A stretch of DNA of 36,209 bases from Teichococcus aerophilus (GTDB lineage Bacteria > Pseudomonadota > Alphaproteobacteria > Acetobacterales > Acetobacteraceae). The position numbers were made by a program, and so were the translations under genes. Shown here piece by piece: positions 8,031-14,793 of this stretch. Every line of letters begins with the position of its first letter. Within the stretch, counting starts at the first letter, position 1. Location of the stretch: positions 1 to 36,209 of the forward strand of contig NZ_JACTVA010000050.1 in NCBI RefSeq assembly GCF_014490485.1, given 5' to 3'. Below the pieces are notes generated by a model, which searched no databases, was not told the origin of the DNA, and saw only the letters and a list, made by a program, of their open reading frames with translations.

Positions 8031-9488
8031 ATGATCAGTTTCGATGGCCGGCGCATCATGTGCCTGGGCGACGTCATGCTGGACCGCTTCTTTTACGGCC
8101 AGATCGATCGCATCTCGCCCGAGGCCCCCGTGCCGGTGGTGCGGATGAAGGAAAACCGGGCCATGCTCGGCGGCGTCGGCAACGTGGCGCGCAACATTGC
8201 CTCGCTGGGTGGCGAGGCGGTGCTGATCGGGCTGGTCGGCGAAGATCTGGCGGGACGCGAGATTGCCGCGCTGATCGAGGAAACCGGCGGAATCGTCGAC
8301 GCGAATATCCGCACCCGCAGCCGCCCGACCATTTCCAAGACCCGCATCATCGCCAGCCAGCAGCATGTGGTACGGCTGGACGAGGAAACCGCCGACAGCA
8401 TCGGCGCCGGGGAAACCGCGCTGGTGTGCGAGCGGGTGTCCAACCTGCTGCCAGGCTGCCACGCGCTGATCATTTCCGACTACGCCAAGGGCCTGCTCTG
8501 CGCCGAGGTGGTGCAGCACGCGATCGCCGAGGCGCGCGCCCTCGGCATGCCGGTGTTGGTCGATCCGAAGCGCGACGATTTTGCCTTCTATGCCGGTGCC
8601 ACTGTGATGACGCCGAACCTGAAGGAGCTGAAGGCCGCCGCCCGCTGCCCGCTGGAGACCGACGAGCAGGTGGCCGAGGCGGCGCAGCGTCTGATGGCGG
8701 AGGCTGGTGTCGAGTCCATCCTGGTCACGCGCTCCGAGAAAGGCATGCTGCTGGCTGAGGCGGATGGGTCGATCCATGCCGTCCCCGCCAACGCCAAGGA
8801 AGTCTTCGACGTATCTGGCGCCGGCGATACGGTGATCGCCGTTGTGGCGCTGTCCCTGGCTGCCGGGCAGGCGCCGCCGCGTGCCATGCGGATCGCCAAT
8901 TCCGCCGCGGGCGTCGTCGTCAGCAAGCTGGGTACGGCGACGTTGAGCCTGGATGAACTGATCTCGGCCGTCGAGGCGGATGCGCAGGAAGGTGCGGCTG
9001 GCGGCAAGCTGGTCTCCGCAGGCCAGGCGGCTTCGATCATCGAAGGCTGGCAGCGGCGCGGGCTGACCGCGGGCTTCACCAATGGCTGCTTCGATATCCT
9101 GCATCGCGGCCATGTCACGATGTTGCAGGCCGCGCGCGATACCTGCGACCGGCTGGTCGTGGCGCTGAACACCGATGACAGCGTGCGGCGGCTGAAGGGC
9201 CAGAGCCGCCCGGTCAACGAGTTGGAAGACCGGGCCTCCGTGATCGCCGCGCTGCGGCCGGTCGATCTCGTGGTGTGCTTCAGCGAGGATACGCCGCTGC
9301 AACTGATCACCCAGTTGAAGCCGGACGTGCTGTTCAAGGGCGCTGACTACACGGTGGATACGGTGGTGGGCGCCGATGTCGTGCTGGCGCGCGGTGGCCG
9401 GGTCGAACTGCTGGACCTGGTGCCGGGACGTTCGACCAGCAACATCATTGCCCGCAGCCAGGCGATGACCGGCGTCGCGGCCGAATAG
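8031..9488 (+). CDS. hldE: bifunctional heptose-7-phosphate kinase / heptose-1-phosphate adenylyltransferase
   Basis: A 485-residue protein, full length for the HldE (RfaE) family. Residues 1 to about 315 are a PfkB/ribokinase-fold kinase (LGDVMLDRFFYGQIDRISPE; MLGGVGNVARNIASLGG; catalytic DVSGAGDT near residue 258). It phosphorylates D-glycero-D-manno-heptose 7-phosphate at C1. Residues about 340-485 are a nucleotidyltransferase domain (FTNGCFDILHRGHVTML, carrying the HxGH motif; NTDDSVRRLKG; RSTSNIIAR), which transfers AMP from ATP to heptose 1-phosphate. The products feed HldD, encoded at 11065. The start is ATG with GGAGGAC upstream at good spacing. A terminator-bearing leader precedes it. 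It acts in the cytosol in ADP-heptose synthesis for the LPS inner core. The dephosphorylation (GmhB) and isomerase (GmhA) genes are not in the window. Confidence 0.97.
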   Translation: MISFDGRRIMCLGDVMLDRFFYGQIDRISPEAPVPVVRMKENRAMLGGVGNVARNIASLGGEAVLIGLVGEDLAGREIAALIEETGGIVDANIRTRSRPTISKTRIIASQQHVVRLDEETADSIGAGETALVCERVSNLLPGCHALIISDYAKGLLCAEVVQHAIAEARALGMPVLVDPKRDDFAFYAGATVMTPNLKELKAAARCPLETDEQVAEAAQRLMAEAGVESILVTRSEKGMLLAEADGSIHAVPANAKEVFDVSGAGDTVIAVVALSLAAGQAPPRAMRIANSAAGVVVSKLGTATLSLDELISAVEADAQEGAAGGKLVSAGQAASIIEGWQRRGLTAGFTNGCFDILHRGHVTMLQAARDTCDRLVVALNTDDSVRRLKGQSRPVNELEDRASVIAALRPVDLVVCFSEDTPLQLITQLKPDVLFKGADYTVDTVVGADVVLARGGRVELLDLVPGRSTSNIIARSQAMTGVAAE

Positions 9489-9591
9489 CAGCGTCGGGCA
9501 GTAACGGCGGGGCGCGGGTCCCGCTTTGGAAGTGGCGCGAGGTGGCCGGCCTCTGCCTGAAGCGCGAAACAGAGGAGCTTCGAAGGCAATA

Positions 9592-9623
9592 GGCGATGGA
9601 ACAGCTTTTGCTGTTCCATCGCC
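9592..9623. terminator. bidirectional hairpin between convergent hldE and isomerase genes
   Basis: A perfect 13-base stem, GGCGATGGAACAG (9592-9604) with CTGTTCCATCGCC (9611-9623), encloses the six-base loop CTTTTG. It lies between the ends of two converging genes and ends eight bases from the minus-strand stop. No long T tract follows on either side, so termination efficiency is uncertain. Confidence 0.6.
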
Positions 9624-9631
9624 CGATGGCG

Positions 9632-10816
9632 TCAGGCCGGGACGGTGCCTTTCGCCAGATGTTGCTGCGAGACCACGATCCCGGCAGTCAGGTGATACAG
9701 GCTGCTGGCCGGTGCCGGTTCGACCGACGCGTGGCCGGTCTGGTCGAGTCGTTCGTGCCACAGGCCGCGCGGGGCGGGAGTCAGGTAGCGGTCCAGCGCA
9801 GCGAAGGCGGCCTGGATCTTCGCCGGACTGGCGTCGGGCCGCAGGATTTCCGCCTTCAGCCGTTCCGTCTGCGGCCAGAGGCGTGAGCCATAGCCGTGCA
9901 CGTCCCCGGAGACCACCACTTCGTCGTAGAGCGTGCCGAGCTGTGGATTGATGCCGAAACGGTCGACGAAGGACATCAGGCCGCGATTGGCGCCCGCGAT
10001 GGTCGACGTATCCGCGACACCCTTCCCCGCCGCGAGCTGCTGGTACCAGTCCAGCAGCCAGACCCATTCGCAATGATGGCCGGGCTCGACCAGGTACAGG
10101 CCATTCTCGCGTAGCGGCCGCAGCGCCTCGTCGAAGAACTCCGGCAGGGTGCCGTGGGTCTGGTCGAGGAAACGATCCAGGAACAATCTGACGATGTCGC
10201 CCGCGCGTTGCAGGAAGATGGCGTCGCCGAAGGCCTCGGACGCTGCCAGGCAGGCTTCCAGCAGGTGCATATGCGGATTCTGCCGGCGGGGCAGCGCCGG
10301 CGGCAGGCTTTCCAGATAGCCGCCCAGTGCGTGCGGGAACTGGCTGTCCAGATATTGCAGCAGTGCCAGGGCTTCCTGCCGCAGCGGCGCCGCCGGCAGC
10401 AGGCGGCTGGCGCTGGAGAGGGCGAGCAGGACGAAGGCGTGGTCGTAAAGGTCGCGATGATCGCTGATGACCGCACCATCCAACGCGAAGCGCTGCGCGT
10501 AGCCACCGTCGGCGGCGCGGGCCTTATCGCGCAGGAAGGTGATGCCGAGCTCCACGGCGTCACCGGCGCGGGGCAGGCCGGCGGCGTGGGCGTGGGAGAA
10601 GACGAAGACCTGGCGGGCCACCACGCGCAGGCGGCGGAACTGTGCCGGCGACTGTAAGGTTTGCAGATCGAGGCTTTCGCAGAAGCCGCCGCGCGCCCAG
10701 TCCACGCCATGCTCGAGCCAAAGGGGCCAAGCGGCATCCCGCAGCCAGGATGCGGCGGAATCCGCCGCCGCCAGCGGAGAGGCGGTGCCTGATGCGGCGC
10801 TGTTCATGGAAGCCAT
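9632..10816 (-). CDS. AGE-family (N-acylglucosamine 2-epimerase-like) sugar isomerase
   Basis: A 394-residue protein with the (alpha/alpha)6-barrel pattern of the N-acylglucosamine 2-epimerase / mannose isomerase (YihS) family: WARGGFCESLD, RRLRVVARQVFVFSHA, ALGGYLESLP, PHMHLLEACLAASEA, EPGHHCEWVWLLDWY and SRLWPQTERLKAE. The conserved histidines of the family (PHMH, GHHCEW) are present. Members interconvert aldoses and ketoses or epimerise at C2, e.g. mannose/fructose. The start ATG at 10816 has AGGA nine bases upstream. It is convergent with hldE and divergent from hldD, so it sits inside the ADP-heptose supply genes. A role in providing a hexose or heptose precursor for the surface glycan is inferred; the actual substrate is unknown. 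Confidence 0.85.
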   Translation of the reverse strand: MASMNSAASGTASPLAAADSAASWLRDAAWPLWLEHGVDWARGGFCESLDLQTLQSPAQFRRLRVVARQVFVFSHAHAAGLPRAGDAVELGITFLRDKARAADGGYAQRFALDGAVISDHRDLYDHAFVLLALSSASRLLPAAPLRQEALALLQYLDSQFPHALGGYLESLPPALPRRQNPHMHLLEACLAASEAFGDAIFLQRAGDIVRLFLDRFLDQTHGTLPEFFDEALRPLRENGLYLVEPGHHCEWVWLLDWYQQLAAGKGVADTSTIAGANRGLMSFVDRFGINPQLGTLYDEVVVSGDVHGYGSRLWPQTERLKAEILRPDASPAKIQAAFAALDRYLTPAPRGLWHERLDQTGHASVEPAPASSLYHLTAGIVVSQQHLAKGTVPA

Positions 10817-11064
10817 GCTGAAGGATCCTGATTTCGCCTGCCGCCTTGACCGCGGGGCATCGGCGCGAAGGTAACCATAAGCGGCGTGCGAGGGATAGCC
10901 GCCTCATGCCGCGCGAAGCCTTGTTGCCTGGAATCCGCGTGGATTCTGCGGCTTACCCGCATGCGCAGGGTGGCGATCACGCGCGCTGGCTGTAAAGTGG
11001 CCCGCATGGGCAATGCCACGGTGCCGGCCGATCCGTGGCCATCCGATGACGAGGAGAATCACAG
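10817..11064. promoter_or_regulatory. divergent promoter region of the isomerase gene and hldD
   Basis: A 248-base gap between divergent starts. It contains the small inverted repeat GAATCC-GCGT-GGATTC (10931-10946) near its middle, a possible operator. I see no convincing sigma-70 hexamer pair. GAGGAG at 11051-11056 is the ribosome binding site of hldD. Confidence 0.4.
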
Positions 11065-12048
11065 GTGCTGCTACTGACCGGAGCCGCGGGCTTCATCGGA
11101 TCGAACGTGCTGGCGCGGCTCAACGAGGCTGGCGAGACGGATGTGGTTATCTGCGATGCGCTGGGCACGGAAGGCAAGTGGCGCAACCTGGCCAAGCACG
11201 AGTTCGCCGACTTCGTGCCGCTGGACAGCCTGAAGGATTGGCTGGCGACGGCGCCGAAGCTGGATGGCGTCATCCATCTCGGTGCCAATTCCGACACGAC
11301 GGCCGCCGATGGCGATGAGGTGATGGACCATAACTTCGCCTGCTCGCTGATGTTGTGGCGCTACTGCACCCAGGCGGACATCCCGTTCATCTACGCCTCC
11401 TCCGCCGCCACCTATGGCGATGGCGAGGCCGGCTTCCTGGACCAGGACAGCCCGGACTTCCTGGCCACCCTGCAGCCGCTGAACCTGTATGGCTGGAGCA
11501 AGCATATCTTCGACCGCCGCGTGGCGCGGGAAGTCTCGCAGGGCCGGCCGGCGCCGTCGCACTGGTACGGGCTGAAGTTCTTCAACGTCTATGGGCCGAA
11601 CGAGTACCACAAGGGCCATATGCGCAGCGCCGTCTACAACATCACCGGCACGGTGCGGCAGGGGGAACCGGCGCGGCTGTTCGCGTCCGACCGGCCGGAT
11701 TATGTCGATGGCGGGCAGTGCCGCGATTTCGTCTTCGTCGACGATATCTGCAACATCATCCTGTGGCTGCTGCGCAGCTCCGCGCCTTCCGGCCTGTATA
11801 ATCTGGGGTCCGGCCAAGCGCGCAGCTGGGCGGATCTGGCACGTGCGGTGTTCACGGCTCTGGGCAAGGAGCCGAAGATTGAGTTCGTGCCGATGCCGGA
11901 GAAGCTGCGCGGCAAGTACCAGTACTGGACCGAGGCCGACATGACCAAGCTGCGGCAGGCCGGTTACAACGCGCCGCTGACCTCGCTGGAAGACGGCGTG
12001 GCCAAGTATGTGACCGAGTTCTTGGTGAAGGACGATCCTTACCGCTGA
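11065..12048 (+). CDS. hldD: ADP-L-glycero-D-manno-heptose 6-epimerase
   Basis: A 327-residue extended short-chain dehydrogenase, typical length for HldD (RfaD/GmhD). Features include LLLTGAAGFIGSNVLARL (NADP-binding glycine motif at the N-terminus), GVIHLGANSDTT, YASSAATYGDG, and the catalytic pair in NLYGWSKHIFDR (Tyr about 141, Lys four residues on). FFNVYGPNEYHKGHMRS and DYVDGGQCRDFVFVDD are HldD-specific. It epimerises C6 of ADP-D-glycero-D-manno-heptose, giving the donor for LPS heptosyltransferases, in the cytosol. The start is GTG at 11065, with GAGGAG eight bases upstream. It completes the pathway begun by HldE, and the GT9 module encoded at 3781-7431 is a plausible user of its product. 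Confidence 0.97.
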   Translation: MLLLTGAAGFIGSNVLARLNEAGETDVVICDALGTEGKWRNLAKHEFADFVPLDSLKDWLATAPKLDGVIHLGANSDTTAADGDEVMDHNFACSLMLWRYCTQADIPFIYASSAATYGDGEAGFLDQDSPDFLATLQPLNLYGWSKHIFDRRVAREVSQGRPAPSHWYGLKFFNVYGPNEYHKGHMRSAVYNITGTVRQGEPARLFASDRPDYVDGGQCRDFVFVDDICNIILWLLRSSAPSGLYNLGSGQARSWADLARAVFTALGKEPKIEFVPMPEKLRGKYQYWTEADMTKLRQAGYNAPLTSLEDGVAKYVTEFLVKDDPYR

Positions 12049-12218
12049 GGTTGTGCTGCCGGGCCGGTGAGCGGTGATGTGTGCCGCTCTCCGGCTCCGG
12101 GAATGCTCCGAGGCCGCGCGCCATGCCCTCTGAGCCGCGAGGGGTCATAGGGCAGGTGTCTCGCTCGTAACGCATGTCGCCTCCGCTTTCCGGCCGGACC
12201 GCCGCATGCGGCAACCGT

Positions 12219-12270
12219 CAACTCGAAGAAAAAAGATGGGGTCCGGGGAATTCTTTCCCCAACCTTTTTT
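12219..12270 (-). repeat. palindromic repeat, copy 3
   Basis: The copy reads CAACTCGAAGAAAAAAGA, then TGGGGTCCGGGGAATTCTTT and CCCCAACCTTTTTT. By its tail it is oriented to the minus strand, unlike the plus-strand genes on either side. T-rich sequence flanks both arms, so it could terminate transcription either way. It is 170 bases after the hldD stop codon. Confidence 0.6.
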
Positions 12271-12519
12271 CCGTCGACAAGCCAGAGCGTCGCTTTCTTG
12301 CTCACCTGGCTGCTCCTGCGGCTTTGAGCATCCGACCAGCTGCCCTGGGTGTTTTCCAAGGTTTGAGGCCGGTTTGCGGTGCGGCGCCAAGTGCAGACAC
12401 AGCATGAGGCATAGCAGGGTCGCGCCCGGCAGGATGCCAACTCTCCCCTCGTGTTATCTTTGCGGGCTTAGAGTGCAATTTAGGCTTGCGCTGTGCTAAA
12501 CTCCGCTTTGTTCGTGTCC

Positions 12520-12535
12520 GATCTGCGCGCAGATC
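12520..12535. promoter_or_regulatory. perfect 16-base palindrome abutting a ribosome binding site
   Basis: GATCTGCG followed directly by CGCAGATC. It ends two bases before the Shine-Dalgarno segment (GGGGAG, 12538-12543) of the GHKL ATPase gene. It could be an operator or, in RNA, a hairpin that affects ribosome access. No regulator gene is adjacent. Confidence 0.4.
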
Positions 12536-12550
12536 TTGGGGAGTCATTCT

Positions 12551-14434
12551 GTGGATCACTTGTTCGCGAAGCTGGGAGTAGGTGACGAGGACTTCCTGGT
12601 CGCCAGCATGATTGAGCGCTGCCCCAAGGTCATGATGCTGCGCGAGCTGCTCATGAACGCCCTCGAATCCGCGTCCCATGCCAAGTCGGGTGGCCGGCAG
12701 GTCGATGTCGGCTCGGTGCAGGTCGCTGGGGTGCGCAAGCTCTGCATCTGGAATACCGGCCCCGGCATGGATGCCGAGCAGCTGTTCCGGATGTGCGACA
12801 TCGCCTCCTCCATCGGCAAGGAGAAGGGGCTCGACCGGAATTTCGGCATGGGGGCTAAGGTGGCGTCGCTGCCGTCCAACCAGCTGGGCGTCCGCTATCG
12901 CTCCTGCCAGGCTGGGCGGGTGCATGAGGTGACCATCGGCAAGCGCAACGGCGTCTATGGCCGCATTCCGCGCGTCGACCCCGTGACCGGTGAGGCCGCG
13001 GTGGTGCTGGAGGTGACGGAGGTCGCCAAGGCCGAGGGCCGCCCGTTGGACCAGGACTGGACCGAGGTGGTGCTGATGGGCAACCGGCCGGAGCAGGATA
13101 CGCTCGCCGATCCGTATGAGCGCAATCCGCCCGTGCCGCGCAACTGGCTGCCCGCCGCGATCTACAACAAGTTCTTCCGCATCGATGACGGTATCGAGCT
13201 GCGGATGCTGCCCGAGACGCATGGTCTGAAGGGGGTGAAGCGGCTGTTCTCCCTTTCGCAGCGGATCGCGCGCCGCTATGCGCGGCATGAGACGGTGCGG
13301 CTGCCGGACGGCATCGCCATCCACTACCTCTACGACCCGGCGCACCCGATCCGCGAGAACCGCAACGCGTCCTACGAGGACGATATGCTGCCGGACACCA
13401 GCTTCTGCGCGGTGGTCAATGGCGGCGAATTCTACGATATGCGCCGCGGCCAGCAATGGACGCTGGATGCGCCGTCCTTCGGCATCACCTTCGGGGCGCG
13501 GCATTTCTCCGTCCTGATCGAGCTGGCGGACGAGTTCCCTGTGCGGGCCGATGGATATCGCCAGTTCCTGCGCTACCTGACCGGGGTGCAGGAGCATGTG
13601 CGGCTGGGCGATTTCTCCGGCCTCGTCCGCGCCAACCGGCCCAAATGGCTGGTGGCGCTGATCGACGAGATGTCCCCCGATGTCGATCTCTCGCGTGATG
13701 TGTCGGAACAGCTGGCGCAGCTGTTGGCCTCGCTCGGCGTCAAGCGGATGCGGCCGAAGCCCCGCAAGATCCTGCCGCCGCCGCTGCTGCGGACCGAGCC
13801 GCCGCCGCCCCCGCCGGTGAGCGAGCCCATTCCGCCACTGCCGCCGAAGGAGATGCCGAAGACGCCGGAGGCCGCGCAGGCGAAACCGCCGGCCCCGCCT
13901 GTGCCGCCGCCGCTGCCCAAGCCGCCCGCCCCGCCGCCGCCGGCCCCGCCCGAGCAGCCGATGGAGATGGTGCTGGATGTGGAAATCGCGCCGGAACTGC
14001 TGCTGCTGCGCGACCAACAGGAGATCGCGGACCGCAACCTGACGCATCGCGCGGCGCGCTACTATCCGGAAGCGCACCAGCTATTCGTCAACATGCTCTA
14101 TCCCTCGGTCGCGCGCCTGGCCTCCGTGCTGGTCGCAGCGGCGCCGGCGGCGGTGGAAAGCGGCAGGGCGCGCTCGGAAGCCACGATGTTGGCGGAGCAG
14201 GAACTGCTGTTGCGCGTTGGCCGTGCGCTGGTGTTCGGCCTGGGCAAGCGCGATGCCGCCCAGGGCTGGAACGAGGCCGAGAAGCGGAGCGCGGTGAGCA
14301 GCGAGGTTCTCACCATCGCCGCTGATGATTTCTACACGGGCAAGGCCGAGGCGACGGAGCGGTTCCTTCGCGCACTGCGCGCCGGCGGTGCGGTGGAACA
14401 GAAGCAAGCGGTTGCCGAGACGGTTTCGGCCTGA
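12551..14434 (+). CDS. GHKL-type ATPase (HSP90/MutL/histidine-kinase fold) with proline-rich linker, function unknown
   Basis: A 627-residue protein. Residues about 25-200 have a GHKL ATP-binding site: N-box RELLMNALESA (Glu32, Asn36), WNTGPGMDAEQL (68-78) as the nucleotide-base loop, and NFGMGAKVASLP (98-108) as the lid motif. Asparagine replaces the usual aspartate of D-x-G-x-G. The middle (200-405) looks like an S5-like transducer region of the HSP90/MORC/MutL sort, but I cannot place it. Residues about 408-471 are very rich in proline (PPPPPPVSEPIPPLPP), and a helical C-terminal domain follows. There is no histidine phosphoacceptor domain and no response regulator nearby, so a two-component kinase is unlikely. 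The frame extends to TTG 12536, but GGGGAG seven bases before the GTG at 12551 fixes that start. A terminator follows the stop directly, so it is probably monocistronic. Confidence 0.8.
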   Translation: MDHLFAKLGVGDEDFLVASMIERCPKVMMLRELLMNALESASHAKSGGRQVDVGSVQVAGVRKLCIWNTGPGMDAEQLFRMCDIASSIGKEKGLDRNFGMGAKVASLPSNQLGVRYRSCQAGRVHEVTIGKRNGVYGRIPRVDPVTGEAAVVLEVTEVAKAEGRPLDQDWTEVVLMGNRPEQDTLADPYERNPPVPRNWLPAAIYNKFFRIDDGIELRMLPETHGLKGVKRLFSLSQRIARRYARHETVRLPDGIAIHYLYDPAHPIRENRNASYEDDMLPDTSFCAVVNGGEFYDMRRGQQWTLDAPSFGITFGARHFSVLIELADEFPVRADGYRQFLRYLTGVQEHVRLGDFSGLVRANRPKWLVALIDEMSPDVDLSRDVSEQLAQLLASLGVKRMRPKPRKILPPPLLRTEPPPPPPVSEPIPPLPPKEMPKTPEAAQAKPPAPPVPPPLPKPPAPPPPAPPEQPMEMVLDVEIAPELLLLRDQQEIADRNLTHRAARYYPEAHQLFVNMLYPSVARLASVLVAAAPAAVESGRARSEATMLAEQELLLRVGRALVFGLGKRDAAQGWNEAEKRSAVSSEVLTIAADDFYTGKAEATERFLRALRAGGAVEQKQAVAETVSA

Positions 14435-14446
14435 GACTGACAGGAA

Positions 14447-14494
14447 GGCCGGGGAAGGAATTCCCCGGTCCCCCTTCTTTTTTCCGCGAGTTGG
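14447..14494 (+). terminator. palindromic terminator-like repeat, copy 4
   Basis: GGCCGGGGAA, loop GGAA, TTCCCCGGTC, then CCCCTTCTTTTTTCCGCGAG. The hairpin starts 13 bases after the GHKL ATPase stop codon and is followed by a T-rich run. It is a good intrinsic terminator and points the same way as the gene. Confidence 0.75.
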
Positions 14495-14730
14495 CGTCTG
14501 CCCCGGGACTGCTTGGTTGAATCTGGATGCTGCGTATCGGCAGCACCCAGGTGCCGGCCGATTGTGAAGAGGGCCGCTGAAGCTGTCGGTCTCCTATAGA
14601 GCCCGCCTTGAACAACGCGCGCTTCCGGGCCTTACCCATGGAAGAGGTCTGTAGAGACCTGTCTATCCGGGCGACGCCTCAATGGCATCGTGACCGCGCA
14701 GCGAGCACCCATACGGCAAAAATAGATGAG

Positions 14731-14770
14731 GGAGGTCTGGAGGGAGAATTCCTTCTTCTCCCAGTCTTCG
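14731..14770 (-). terminator. degenerate terminator-like repeat, copy 5
   Basis: A diverged copy, read on the minus strand as CTGGGAGAAGAAGGAATTCT then CCCTCCAGACC. The stem CTGG/GAGAA pairs with TTCTC/CCAG. It lies 24 bases after the stop of the TPR-GT29 gene and points the same way. Its sequence departs from the consensus but the pairing is partly kept. Confidence 0.4.
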
Positions 14771-14793
14771 CGAGGCAAGCAGCAAAAGCGCGT

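Larger units (their letters stand above)
12049..12550. other. intergenic region upstream of the GHKL ATPase gene
   Basis: About 500 bases without a convincing gene. It holds one palindromic repeat copy (12219-12270) and a perfect palindrome just before the next ribosome binding site (12520-12535). An AT-richer stretch at about 12450-12515 probably carries the promoter, but no consensus hexamers stand out. Confidence 0.5.
14435..14793. other. convergent intergenic region with two repeat copies
   Basis: The gap between the GHKL ATPase gene (+) and the TPR-GT29 gene (-). It has a repeat copy next to each stop codon (14447-14494 and 14731-14770). Small inverted repeats also occur (TGCTGC/GCAGCA near 14530; AGGTCT/AGACCT near 14646). 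No gene is seen. Confidence 0.5.

Noticed and set aside
12302-14077. Long minus-strand open frame opposite the GHKL ATPase gene
   Set aside because: Its Arg/His/Gly-rich sequence reflects the reverse of codon-biased coding DNA. The plus-strand reading has clear GHKL motifs and a ribosome binding site.
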